Shown here: piece after piece, positions 41,681 to 51,127 of the stretch
Layout: each line of letters opens with the position of its first letter
Position numbering within the stretch: the stretch's first letter is position 1
Origin: Aureimonas sp. Leaf324
GTDB taxonomy: Bacteria > Pseudomonadota > Alphaproteobacteria > Rhizobiales > Rhizobiaceae
Reading direction: 5' to 3'
Length of the DNA: 62,827 bases
Assembly: GCF_001423245.1 (NCBI RefSeq)
Contig: NZ_LMOH01000023.1
Location: 306,903-369,729, forward strand
Made by a program: the position numbers and the translations under genes
The notes under the pieces: generated by a model
What the model saw: only the letters and a program-made list of their open reading frames with translations
Database searches by the model: none
What the model was told of the DNA's origin: nothing

Positions 41681-43495
41681 ATGGCCCCTCCCCCGCTTCT
41701 TCGCCTCGACGGCGTGCGCCTGACCTTTGGCGGCACGCCCCTTCTCGCCGACGTCGAACTCGGCGTCTCGCCCGGCGACCGGATCGCGCTGGTCGGGCGC
41801 AACGGGTCCGGCAAGTCGACCCTTCTCAAGATCGCGGCGGGCACCGTCGAGCCGGACGGCGGCGAGGTGTTCCGCCAACCGGGCGCGACGATCCGCTACC
41901 TCGCGCAGGAGCCGGACTTCGGCGACGCGCCGAGCGTCGAGGCCTATGTCGCAGCGGGGCTCGGCCCGGCGGACGATCCCTACCGTGTGACGCGCCTGAT
42001 CGAAGGCCTGGGTCTTCGCGCCGATGCTCGGCCGGGCGATCTTTCGGGCGGCGAGGCGCGGCGCGCGGCGCTGGCCCGCGTGCTGGCGCCGGAGCCCGAC
42101 ATCGTGCTCCTCGACGAGCCGACCAACCATCTCGACCTGCCGACGATCGAATGGCTGGAGGAGGAGGTCGCCTCAATCCGCTCGGCCGTCGTCATCATCA
42201 GCCACGACCGCCGCTTTCTGGAGAAGACGACGCTGGCCACCGTCTGGCTCGACCGCGGCCGGGTGCGCCGCATCGAGGAGGGCTTCGGCAGCTTCGAAGC
42301 GTGGCGCGACAAGGTGCTGGAGGAGGAGGAGCGCGATCTCCAGAAGCTCGATCGCAAGATCGTGCGCGAGGAGCACTGGCTTCGCTACGGCGTCACCGCC
42401 CGGCGCACGCGCAACGAGCGACGCCTCGCCGGCCTTCACCAGTTGCGCGCCGACCGCAAGAACGCCCGCCGCGCGACCGGCGTCGTCGAGATGCAGGTCG
42501 GCGACACGCGCGAGAGCGGCAAGCTGGTGATCGAGGCGAAGGCGATCGAGAAGGCTTATGGCGACCGGGTTCTGGTCGAGAACTTCTCGACCCGCATCCA
42601 GCGCGGCGACCGCGTCGGCTTCGTCGGTCCGAACGGCGCCGGCAAGACGACGCTCCTGAAGATGCTGATCGGCGAGGCGGCGCCCGACGCGGGTACGGTG
42701 CGGCTCGGCACCAATCTCGACCTCGCCTTCCTCGACCAGAAACGCGCGAGCCTTCGCGACGATCTCCCCGTGTCCGAGGCGCTGACCGACGGGCGCGGCG
42801 ATCAGGTGATGGTCAACGGCGAGCCGCGGCACGTCGCCGGGTATCTGAAGGACTTCCTGTTCCAGCCTGAGCAGATCCGCACGCCGGTCGGCAACCTGTC
42901 GGGCGGCGAGCGGGCACGCCTGCTGCTGGCCAAGACGCTGGCGACGCCCGCCAACGTCCTGGTGCTGGACGAGCCGACCAACGATCTCGACATGGAGACG
43001 CTGGACCTTCTGCAGGAGCTGATCGCCAACTATCCCGGCACCGTGCTCCTCGTCAGCCACGACCGCGACTTCCTCGACCGCACGGTGACGAGCGTCATCT
43101 CGCCGGAGGGCGACGGGCGCTGGCTCGAATATGCCGGCGGCTATACCGACATGGCGGCGCAGAAACGCGGCGCGCAGGCCGAGGCGAGGAAAGCCGAGAA
43201 GTCCGCCGCCAAGCCCGCCGCCGCGGCGCCCGCCGCACGCCCCGCCGGCCAGCCGAGCACCAAGCTCTCGTTCAAGCAGAAGTTCGCGCTGGAAAATCTG
43301 CCGAAGGAGATCGCCAAGCTGGAAGCGGCGATCGCCAAGGCGGAAGCCGAGATGGCGGACCCTGCCCTCTTCGCCAAGAACCCCGACCGCTTCTCCAAGC
43401 TTGCCCAGGAGAGCGAAGCGAGCCGCGCCGCGCTCGCCAAGGCCGAGGACGAATGGCTGGAGCTGGAGATGCTGAAGGCCGAACTCGAAGGCTGA
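41681..43495 (+). CDS. ABC-F family ATPase (Uup-like)
   Basis: 604 residues with two ABC domains and no membrane segments. Domain 1: GRNGSGKSTLLK, LSGGEARRAALARVL, VLLDEPTNHLDL. Domain 2: GPNGAGKTTLLKML, LSGGERARLLLAKTL, VLVLDEPTNDLDM. A linker helix joins them, and the C-terminal ~110 residues (Ala/Pro-rich stretch, then KLSFKQKFALENLPKEIAKL) form a coiled coil like that of Uup. ABC-F proteins act on ribosomes or, for Uup, on translation/DNA-branch processing. It starts 10 bases after the LysR stop. Confidence 0.92.
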   Translation: MAPPPLLRLDGVRLTFGGTPLLADVELGVSPGDRIALVGRNGSGKSTLLKIAAGTVEPDGGEVFRQPGATIRYLAQEPDFGDAPSVEAYVAAGLGPADDPYRVTRLIEGLGLRADARPGDLSGGEARRAALARVLAPEPDIVLLDEPTNHLDLPTIEWLEEEVASIRSAVVIISHDRRFLEKTTLATVWLDRGRVRRIEEGFGSFEAWRDKVLEEEERDLQKLDRKIVREEHWLRYGVTARRTRNERRLAGLHQLRADRKNARRATGVVEMQVGDTRESGKLVIEAKAIEKAYGDRVLVENFSTRIQRGDRVGFVGPNGAGKTTLLKMLIGEAAPDAGTVRLGTNLDLAFLDQKRASLRDDLPVSEALTDGRGDQVMVNGEPRHVAGYLKDFLFQPEQIRTPVGNLSGGERARLLLAKTLATPANVLVLDEPTNDLDMETLDLLQELIANYPGTVLLVSHDRDFLDRTVTSVISPEGDGRWLEYAGGYTDMAAQKRGAQAEARKAEKSAAKPAAAAPAARPAGQPSTKLSFKQKFALENLPKEIAKLEAAIAKAEAEMADPALFAKNPDRFSKLAQESEASRAALAKAEDEWLELEMLKAELEG

Positions 43496-43712
43496 GAGAG
43501 GCTCGCCGCTCCTTGCCCCGACGCGGGGGCGAAGGCGAATGCCGTCGCTGTGCGAGATCTGGTCACAGCGGCACGGTTATCACGCCGGCAGACGGGGCTG
43601 CCCGTTGCCGTTCACCCGTCGTTCACCAAGTTCTGCTGTGATCTCATTAACCTCCGGGGCGAGGATGTGGCGCGGCCTCCGGGGCGCGCCGACGGCATGA
43701 GGAATTCACGGC

Positions 43713-44867
43713 ATGACAACGATGGCGCTCAACCTGCGACCGCTCCAGCGCCCGCTGGCCGCCCTACTGGTGGTGCTGAGCGTTTCGACTTCGGCCCATG
43801 CCTTCGAGACCGCGGCGCGCTCGGCGGTGCTGCTCGACTTCGACACCAACACGGTGCTGTTCGAAAAGAACCCGGACGACGAGATTCCGCCGGCCTCGCT
43901 ATCCAAGCTGATGACGCTGCTCATCATCTTCGACGAGCTGAAGCGCGGCGCGATCCGGCTCGACGAGACCTTCCCCGTCTCCGAAAACGCCTGGCGCACC
44001 GGCGGCGCGGCGTCCGGCGGCTCCACGATGTTCCTGCCGCTGAATTCCGAGGTCAGCGTCGGCGACCTCATCAAGGGCATCGCCATCCAGTCCGGCAATG
44101 ACGCGACGATCGTCGCGGCCGAGGGCATCGCCGGCTCGGTGCCGGCGTTCGCCGAACTGATGAACAAGAAGGCGCAGGAACTCGGCCTGACGCATTCCCG
44201 CTTCGTCAACCCGCACGGCCTGCCCGATCCCGGCCAGCGCGTCTCGGCGCGCGATCTGGTGACGCTCGCCACCCACATCATCCGCACCTATCCCGACCAG
44301 TATCCGCTGTTCTCGGAGGAGGAGTTCACCTTCAACGGCATCACGCAGCGCTCGCGCAATCCGCTCCTCAGCCTCGGCGCGGACGGTCTGAAGACCGGCC
44401 ACACGGCGGAGGCGGGCTACGGCCTCGTGGCCTCGGCCAAGGACGACGCGGGGCGCCGCATCGTGTTCGCGATGACCGGCATGAAGAGCGTCAACGAGCG
44501 CGCCACCGAGGCGCGCGCGATGATGACGCTGGGCCTGCGCGGTTTCGAGAACGTGGTGATCCTGAAGGGCGACGAGACGGCTGGCGAAGTGCCCGTGGCC
44601 GGCGGCGTCGCGGCCAGCGTCCCCGTCAAGGCGGCCGGCGAAATCCGCTTCATCGAGCCGCGCGGCACGGGTTCTCCCTACCAGACCGAGATCGTCCCGG
44701 TCGGCCCGATCGAGGCGCCGGTGCCGGAAGGTCGCCGCGTGGCGCAGATGCGCATCACGCGCGACGGCCAAGTGGTGCGCGAGGAGCCGCTCTATGCCGC
44801 CGCCAACGTCGAACGCGCTGGATGGCTCCAGCGCGTCCAAGAACAGGTGATGGGCTTCTTCCGCTAG
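43713..44867 (+). CDS. D-alanyl-D-alanine carboxypeptidase (DacC/PBP5-type)
   Basis: 384 residues. The signal peptide spans MTTMALNLRPLQRPLAALLV to SAHA. The SxxK (PPASLSKLMTLL, catalytic Ser), SGN (IAIQSGNDATIVAAE) and KTG (ADGLKTGHTAEAGYG) motifs are all present, so an active peptidoglycan-trimming D,D-carboxypeptidase in the periplasm is expected. The C-terminal PBP5-like domain (from ILKGDETAGEVPV) ends with an amphipathic helix WLQRVQEQVMGFFR, the usual membrane anchor. Confidence 0.93.
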   Translation: MTTMALNLRPLQRPLAALLVVLSVSTSAHAFETAARSAVLLDFDTNTVLFEKNPDDEIPPASLSKLMTLLIIFDELKRGAIRLDETFPVSENAWRTGGAASGGSTMFLPLNSEVSVGDLIKGIAIQSGNDATIVAAEGIAGSVPAFAELMNKKAQELGLTHSRFVNPHGLPDPGQRVSARDLVTLATHIIRTYPDQYPLFSEEEFTFNGITQRSRNPLLSLGADGLKTGHTAEAGYGLVASAKDDAGRRIVFAMTGMKSVNERATEARAMMTLGLRGFENVVILKGDETAGEVPVAGGVAASVPVKAAGEIRFIEPRGTGSPYQTEIVPVGPIEAPVPEGRRVAQMRITRDGQVVREEPLYAAANVERAGWLQRVQEQVMGFFR

Positions 44868-44872
44868 AGGCT

Positions 44873-45319
44873 TCAGGCCGCCGCGGCGGCATCCATCCAG
44901 GTCTTGTGCCGGTCCTCGTCGGCATAGGCCTTGGCGAAGTAAGCCTGCGCCTCCGGGCTGGCCGCCGCGTTCTTCGAGGCATGATCGTAGGCCATCTTGG
45001 TCTCGATCTCGTTGGTCGACATGGCCTTCAGGATCGACCGGTCGCCGATGATCGAGGCCAGCGCGACCTTGCCGGTCGTCAGGTACTCCTTGAGGTCGCC
45101 CTCCTGCGGGGCGGCGACGCCGAGCTGCCCGGCCATGCGGGTCAGTTCGGCGACATGGGCCTCGTGGTCTCCCTTGAATTCGGCGATCTTGGCCTTGGCG
45201 GCCGGGTCGTCGAGGCGCTCGATCGTCGACTGGTAGGCGGCGATCGCGTCGTGCTCGAGGATCAGGAGGTTCTGGACGAGCTTCTCAAAGGTGGTTTCGG
45301 TTCCGACGGTGGTGACCAT
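44873..45319 (-). CDS. Ferritin-like four-helix-bundle protein
   Basis: 148 residues. Helices with acidic and His ligands: NLLILEHDAIAAYQSTIERL, KGDHEAHVAELTRMAGQLGV, STNEIETKMAYDHASKN and AYADEDRHKTWMDAAA. The two E-x6-Y and ExxH patterns fit a di-iron/di-manganese ferritin-like fold of the DUF2383/PA2169-like group, though which metal and activity is unclear. It lies 80 bases after manganese catalase on the same strand and could be co-transcribed from the EcfG-type promoter, suggesting oxidative-stress protection. Confidence 0.78.
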   Translation of the reverse strand: MVTTVGTETTFEKLVQNLLILEHDAIAAYQSTIERLDDPAAKAKIAEFKGDHEAHVAELTRMAGQLGVAAPQEGDLKEYLTTGKVALASIIGDRSILKAMSTNEIETKMAYDHASKNAAASPEAQAYFAKAYADEDRHKTWMDAAAAA

Positions 45320-45399
45320 GGGTCGCTGTCTCCGGTCTCTTGTCTGGCAGGTGGGATGGGAGACGGGCCGCCGCTTCGCGGGTCGGCCCGCCTTGCTGG

Positions 45400-46326
45400 T
45401 CAGCGCGAAGCCTTGTAGAGCTTCTGCGCGATCTCGAACATTTCCTCCGGCGCGTAGTCCGGCGTGAAGGCGGACGGAATGCCCGTCAGCTGGTGGATCT
45501 TGCCGCCCTCGGGCATCCCGTCGACGACCTCGAGCTCGCCCGGAGGATCGTCGGGAAGCGCCACCTCGCCGTTGCCCCAGATGCCCGCCATCTCGCGGTA
45601 GTCGTTGGGGCTGAACGTGTAGAGACGCCGGTGCGAACCCTCGTCGAGGTACTTCTGGCATTCGGGAATCTTCGACAGCGGGATGTTCGGGGTCGGCAGG
45701 AACTTGTCGAGATCGACCCCGGTGATCTTCTTCAGCGCCAGCGCATAGGCATGCGCATGCACCGAGCCGCGCACCAGAAGATAGCCGCAGACCTCGCGCC
45801 CCGTCGGATCGCTCAAGGTCTCGTAGACGCGCAGCTTGTGCAGGCGGGCGCCGCATTCGAGGTGGAAGTTATGGAGAAGGTCCACCACGATGTTGCCGGT
45901 CGTGGTGATGAAGTCGTTGTTCCAGGACACCCCGTTGGAGTTCACCGGCATCGACCCGCCGCCCGCCGAAAGGAAGGCGGCAGCGTTGCGCATGTCCTTC
46001 ATGTCCTCGAAGGGCGCGCCCGAAATGTCGCCACCGTCGCCGGCATCGCCGTCCTTGGTGTCCGGCCCGTTGGCGAGCATGGCGACGCCGTTCGACACGA
46101 GCTCGACATGGCCGAGCTCTTCGGCGGTGATCGCGGCCACGAGGCTGTAGAAGGGCCGAAGCTTCGGCTTGGATCGGAAGTTGAAGCTCTGGAACATGTA
46201 GTTCCCGAGCGTGGACATCTCGCCGTACTTGCCGCCGAGGAGCTCCTGCAAGGCGGCGGCCGCATTGGGATCGGCCCGCTTGGGCGCTGGCAGGTTGGCC
46301 TGCAGCTGGTCGACGCGCATGAACAT
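45400..46326 (-). CDS. Manganese catalase
   Basis: 308 residues from MFMRVDQLQANLPAPKRADP. It is a complete non-haem dimanganese catalase: helices with ligands LGGKYGEMSTLGNYMFQSF, LVAAITAEELGHVELVSNGV (Glu and His ligands) and VRGSVHAHAYALALKKITGV. It disproportionates hydrogen peroxide in the cytosol. An EcfG-type promoter lies 36-60 bases upstream, making it a likely general stress response gene, and a ferritin-like gene follows. Confidence 0.94.
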   Translation of the reverse strand: MFMRVDQLQANLPAPKRADPNAAAALQELLGGKYGEMSTLGNYMFQSFNFRSKPKLRPFYSLVAAITAEELGHVELVSNGVAMLANGPDTKDGDAGDGGDISGAPFEDMKDMRNAAAFLSAGGGSMPVNSNGVSWNNDFITTTGNIVVDLLHNFHLECGARLHKLRVYETLSDPTGREVCGYLLVRGSVHAHAYALALKKITGVDLDKFLPTPNIPLSKIPECQKYLDEGSHRRLYTFSPNDYREMAGIWGNGEVALPDDPPGELEVVDGMPEGGKIHQLTGIPSAFTPDYAPEEMFEIAQKLYKASR

Positions 46327-46660
46327 GGAAGGGGTCTCCCCTGGTTGATCGGTCCGGTGTGAACCTTCCCCGTCCGGCGGCGTTCCTCGCTGTTTGCGTG
46401 CCCGGCCATGCATAGCCGGGTATCGGGCGCGGCGTTTCGCAAGCGCCTTGACGCAGCGCACAAGAGGGCGGATATAGGGGCCGTCATGCCGCGATTGCGC
46501 TGCGCCCGCCTTGATCCCGCATCGGGACACTGAGCCGAGCGCCAACCGCCGGAGCCTTCTCAAGGGTCCGGCCGCGGTCCGTGTCGTCCCACTCCTGCGC
46601 AGGAGCGTTCGACCGATCTCCGGGACGCCAGGCGTTCCGGTCCACTGTCAAAGGCATTCC
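46327..46660. other. 334-base region between divergent catalase and helicase genes
   Basis: Holds the EcfG-type promoter of the catalase (46362-46386). Nearer the helicase I see no clear promoter boxes or cold-shock-type leader structure, although a long 5' leader would be usual for a DEAD-box gene. Confidence 0.5.
46362..46386 (-). promoter_or_regulatory. EcfG-type promoter for manganese catalase
   Basis: On the minus strand GGAAC (46386-46382), 17 bases, GTT (46364-46362). Start near 46353, some 27 bases before the ATG. Confidence 0.75.
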
Positions 46661-48058
<1,398 letters not shown>

Positions 48059-48073
48059 TCCACGCATACTGCG

Positions 48074-48096
48074 AAGGGCGCCCTCGAGGCGCCCTT
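48074..48096 (+). terminator. Terminator of the helicase gene
   Basis: AAGGGCGCC, CTCGA loop, GGCGCCCTT then TTCG: 9-bp stem, 15 bases after the stop. Confidence 0.85.
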
Positions 48097-48175
48097 TTCG
48101 TATCCGGCGGTTGCTTGGTGCGGTCCTCCTCGCCATATGCCGGCAGACGCCGAACCCGAGACGAGGACGAAACGC

Positions 48176-48493
48176 ATGGCCGAGACCGTGAAGGTCGACA
48201 TTCCCCACAAGCTGACGCGCGAGGCCGCCCGGCAGCGCATCACGGACGGGTTCGGACGTATCCGCTCCGAGGCGACCGGCGGCATGCTGAAGTTCGAGGA
48301 TCAGTGGACCGGCGACCGGCTCGACTTCCGCGCCCGGATGATGGGGCAGTCCGTCGTCGGCCGCCTCGACATCCTCGACGACCACATCCATGTCGAGCTG
48401 GATCTGCCGGGCTTCCTCGCCTCGATCGCCGGCAAGCTCACCGGCAAAATCCAGAAGGAAGGCCGGGTCCTCCTCGAGAACAAGTCGGCCTGA
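48176..48493 (+). CDS. Polyhydroxyalkanoate-system (PHA granule region) family protein
   Basis: 105 residues from MAETVKVDIPHKLTREAARQ, with GAGGA about eight bases upstream; an upstream GTG or ATG at 48137 is less likely. The fold is a compact START/Bet v1-like alpha-beta unit: LKFEDQWTGDRLDFRARMMG, GRLDILDDHIHVELDLPGFL, KIQKEGRVLLE. It matches the family annotated near PHA synthesis genes in alphaproteobacteria; no phaC or phasin is present here, so a PHA role is only presumptive. Confidence 0.8.
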   Translation: MAETVKVDIPHKLTREAARQRITDGFGRIRSEATGGMLKFEDQWTGDRLDFRARMMGQSVVGRLDILDDHIHVELDLPGFLASIAGKLTGKIQKEGRVLLENKSA

Positions 48494-48516
48494 GGGGGGG
48501 CCCTGCTTCCCGACCG

Positions 48517-49035
48517 TCAGGGGTCGGGTGCGCCGACGCTGCGCAGCGTCGCCTTGTCGGCGGTGACCGCACCGCCGAGCGAACCGCCCTCGATCGCCTG
48601 GATGGTGCCGAGGCCCGGCACCACGGAGCCGACCTTGACGCGCATCAACTCCTCGCGCGTCGCCAGCAACGCCTCGTCCTGGAAGATCATCACGATCTGG
48701 TAGTCCGACGGCGTCGGCTGACGGTCGCGCACGATGGTAGGCGCTGGCATCGCGTCGGTCTGGACGGTCTCGCCGACCGATCCGGTCTCGATCTGGTCGA
48801 GCTTGGGCGCCATGCGGGCGATCGCCGCCTGCTGGAAATAGTCCGGGCTTTCGCGCGAGACGACATAGGACCACGAGAAGAAGCCGGCCGATGAAACCGC
48901 CAGCGTCACCGACGACAGCGCGATCGCCCAGTCGACCATCGACCAGTCGCGATCGAGCGCCCTGGACGCGCCGCGGCCCTTGAAGGGGAAGCGGACGGAC
49001 GGAAACTCGGGCGGCGGGGATGCGACTTGGGACAT
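48517..49035 (-). CDS. Single-pass membrane protein, function unknown
   Basis: 172 residues from MSQVASPPPEFPSVRFPFKG. A basic cytoplasmic N-terminus precedes one membrane segment (WAIALSSVTLAVSSAGFFSW), and the outer part has a coiled region then DYQIVMIFQDEALLATREEL and VKVGSVVPGLGTIQAIEGG, where a pair of short beta strands may form a small domain. I do not recognise the family. It is divergent from the PilZ gene. Confidence 0.65.
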   Translation of the reverse strand: MSQVASPPPEFPSVRFPFKGRGASRALDRDWSMVDWAIALSSVTLAVSSAGFFSWSYVVSRESPDYFQQAAIARMAPKLDQIETGSVGETVQTDAMPAPTIVRDRQPTPSDYQIVMIFQDEALLATREELMRVKVGSVVPGLGTIQAIEGGSLGGAVTADKATLRSVGAPDP

Positions 49036-49146
49036 CGCAGGACTCCTTGCGTGGAGCTTGCAGCTTGGCCCTTCCCCGTTAACGAAGAAATGAGACCGCG
49101 ACTCCCCGCCCGCCCACCTTCCGCTAGGGTTAGGGAAGCGTAAAAA

Positions 49147-49482
49147 ATGGGCGAGGCGGCGATGCGGACCGAACGGCGACAGGGACAGAGACGGACGACG
49201 CGGCTGCGGCCGGGCAAGCTTCTGGGCGCGCGCGACGGTTTCCTGTGCGACTGCGCCGTTGTGGAGCGCTCGACGCGCGGCGCGCGCATCCGCGCCTTCG
49301 CGCCGGTGGACCGCGTGCTGCCGGAAGTCCTCACCCTTTACGACGAAGTGGAGACGCGTCGCTGGACGGCGCGGATCGTCTGGGCGCGCGGGGCCGAGAT
49401 GGGCCTTGCGATCGAGGCCGGCGGCCAGACCGTCTCGGATGCCGAACGCCACAGGATCGGGGGCCTTTTCTACGCCGTCTGA
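49147..49482 (+). CDS. PilZ-like domain protein
   Basis: 111 residues; AGGGAAG lies eight bases before the ATG. RRQGQRRTTRLRPGKLLGAR and VVERSTRGARIRAFAP resemble the RxxxR and D/NxSxxG c-di-GMP-binding motifs of PilZ domains, although the first residue of the second motif is Glu instead of Asp/Asn. PLATE-like strands follow (WTARIVWARGAEMGLAIE). Possible c-di-GMP effector; target is unknown. Confidence 0.7.
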   Translation: MGEAAMRTERRQGQRRTTRLRPGKLLGARDGFLCDCAVVERSTRGARIRAFAPVDRVLPEVLTLYDEVETRRWTARIVWARGAEMGLAIEAGGQTVSDAERHRIGGLFYAV

Positions 49483-49510
49483 ACCGACGCGACGGACAGT
49501 TGCAAACGAG

Positions 49511-49544
49511 AAAGGCCCGCCTCGAAACCTCGGGGCGGGCCTTT
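49511..49544. terminator. Bidirectional terminator between PilZ and dctA
   Basis: AAAGGCCCGCC, 12-base spacer, GGCGGGCCTTT then ATCG/TCTCG on either side. It lies between convergent genes and is symmetrical enough to serve both. Confidence 0.85.
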
Positions 49545-49566
49545 ATCGTTTGGTGAGTTGCGACCC

Positions 49567-50910
49567 TTACTCGGCCGGCACCGCGTTCATCGGCACGCGG
49601 TCGTCCTCGAGCGCGGCGACCTTCTCGCCGGCAAGGACAGCGCGCAGGCGCTCCTCGTCGAGTTCGCCTTCCCAGCGGGCGACGACCAGCGTCGCCACGG
49701 CATTGCCGATGAAATTGGTGATCGCGCGGCACTCCGACATAAAGCGGTCGACGCCGAGGATCAGCGCCATGCCGGCGACCGGCACGGAGGGGACCACCGA
49801 GAGCGTGGCGGCTAGCGTGATGAAGCCGGCGCCGGTGATGCCGGCCGCGCCCTTCGACGACAGCATCGCGACGAGCAGGAGCAGGATCTGGTCGCCCCAG
49901 GACAGGTCGATGTTGGTCGCCTGGGCGATGAAGAGCGCCGCCAGCGTCATGTAGATGTTGGTGCCGTCGAGGTTGAACGAGTAGCCGGTCGGGATCACGA
50001 GGCCGACGACCGACTTCTTGGCGCCCGCGTTCTCCATCTTCTTCATCAGCGACGGCAAGGCCGCCTCGGAGGACGAGGTGCCGAGGACGAGGAGAAGTTC
50101 TTCCTTGATGTAGCGAAGGAGCGCGAAGATCGAGAAGCCGTTGTAGCGGGCGACCGCGCCGAGGACGACGACCACGAAAAGGAACGAGGTGAAGTAGAAG
50201 ACGCCGATGAGGTAGGCGAGGTTTGCGACCGAACCGATGCCGTACTTGCCGATGGTGAAGGCCATGGCGCCGAAGGCGCCGATCGGGGCGGCCTTCATCA
50301 GGATCGCGACGAGCTTGAAGATCGGCGCCGTCAGGGCGTTGAAGAAGTCGGTAACCGGGCGGCCGGCCTCGCCGATCATGGCAAGCGCGATACCGAACAG
50401 GACCGCGATGAAGAGGACCTGCAGGATGTCGCCGTCGGCGAAGGCGCTGACCAGCGTCGTCGGGATGATGTTCATCAGGAAGCCGACGATCGACGAATCG
50501 TGCGCCTTCTGCGTGTAGGTCGCGACCGCGGCGGCATCCAGCGTCGCCGGATCGATGTTCATGCCGTGGCCGGGATGCGTGACGTTCGCGACGACCATGC
50601 CGATCACGAGGGCGAGCGTCGAGAAGGTGAGGAAGTAGACCATCGCCTTACCGACGACGCGGCCGACCTTGGCGAGATCGGTCATCCCGGCGATGCCGGT
50701 GACGACGGTCAGGAAGATCACCGGCGCGATGATCATCTTCACCAGCTTGATGAAGGCGTCGCCGAGCGGCTTCAGGCTCGCGCCGACCTCGGGATAGAAA
50801 TGGCCGAGCGTGATGCCGGCGATGATCGCGACGACCACCTGGAAATAGAGCTGCGCGTAGATGGGCTTCTTCTGCGCGGGTTCGACGTGCGCGATCGGCA
50901 TGGCTGCCAT
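49567..50910 (-). CDS. dctA: C4-dicarboxylate transporter
   Basis: 447 residues from [20 protein letters not shown], preceded by the strong AAGGGAGG site. It belongs to the dicarboxylate/amino acid:cation symporter family: HP1 with [14 protein letters not shown] (SSSET-like), NMDGT-like [20 protein letters not shown] and HP2 with [16 protein letters not shown]. It imports succinate, malate and fumarate with protons. Its promoter is of sigma-54 type, with DctD sites and the dctBD genes directly upstream on the other strand. Confidence 0.96.
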   Translation of the reverse strand: MAAMPIAHVEPAQKKPIYAQLYFQVVVAIIAGITLGHFYPEVGASLKPLGDAFIKLVKMIIAPVIFLTVVTGIAGMTDLAKVGRVVGKAMVYFLTFSTLALVIGMVVANVTHPGHGMNIDPATLDAAAVATYTQKAHDSSIVGFLMNIIPTTLVSAFADGDILQVLFIAVLFGIALAMIGEAGRPVTDFFNALTAPIFKLVAILMKAAPIGAFGAMAFTIGKYGIGSVANLAYLIGVFYFTSFLFVVVVLGAVARYNGFSIFALLRYIKEELLLVLGTSSSEAALPSLMKKMENAGAKKSVVGLVIPTGYSFNLDGTNIYMTLAALFIAQATNIDLSWGDQILLLLVAMLSSKGAAGITGAGFITLAATLSVVPSVPVAGMALILGVDRFMSECRAITNFIGNAVATLVVARWEGELDEERLRAVLAGEKVAALEDDRVPMNAVPAE

Positions 50911-50985
50911 GTCTGCCTCCCTTGTTGTGTTCGTGTCCTCCCCCGTCGATCCGTGACCGGCGAACAGGAGCATCGTCCACACATC

Positions 50986-51001
50986 AGCAAAGGGCGTGCC
51001 A
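50986..51001 (-). promoter_or_regulatory. Sigma-54 promoter of dctA
   Basis: On the minus strand TGGCAC (51001-50996), five bases, TTGCT (50990-50986): an almost perfect -24/-12 element, 76 bases before the dctA start codon. Confidence 0.92.
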
Positions 51002-51075
51002 GTTCGATGCAGGGGTGGCATTCCGCCAGCGCAGGGCTGATCGGCGTCACCAGCCCAGCCAGCAGCCCGGTCTCA

Positions 51076-51093
51076 CGTGCGGCTTTCCGCTCG
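51076..51093. promoter_or_regulatory. Putative DctD binding site 1
   Basis: CGTGCGGCTTTCCGCTCG is an imperfect dyad with the same TGCG...CCGC core as the site at 51108-51125 and lies 32 bases, three helical turns, from it. Confidence 0.65.
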
Positions 51094-51107
51094 CCTTTGG
51101 CCGTGAT

Positions 51108-51125
51108 TGTGCGATAATCCGCACA
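51108..51125. promoter_or_regulatory. Putative DctD binding site 2
   Basis: TGTGCGATAATCCGCACA is a near-perfect dyad (TGTGCG / CCGCACA), like the published rhizobial DctD sites upstream of dctA. It sits just before the dctB start codon, 107-139 bases upstream of the dctA -24 box. Confidence 0.8.
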
Positions 51126-51127
51126 GC

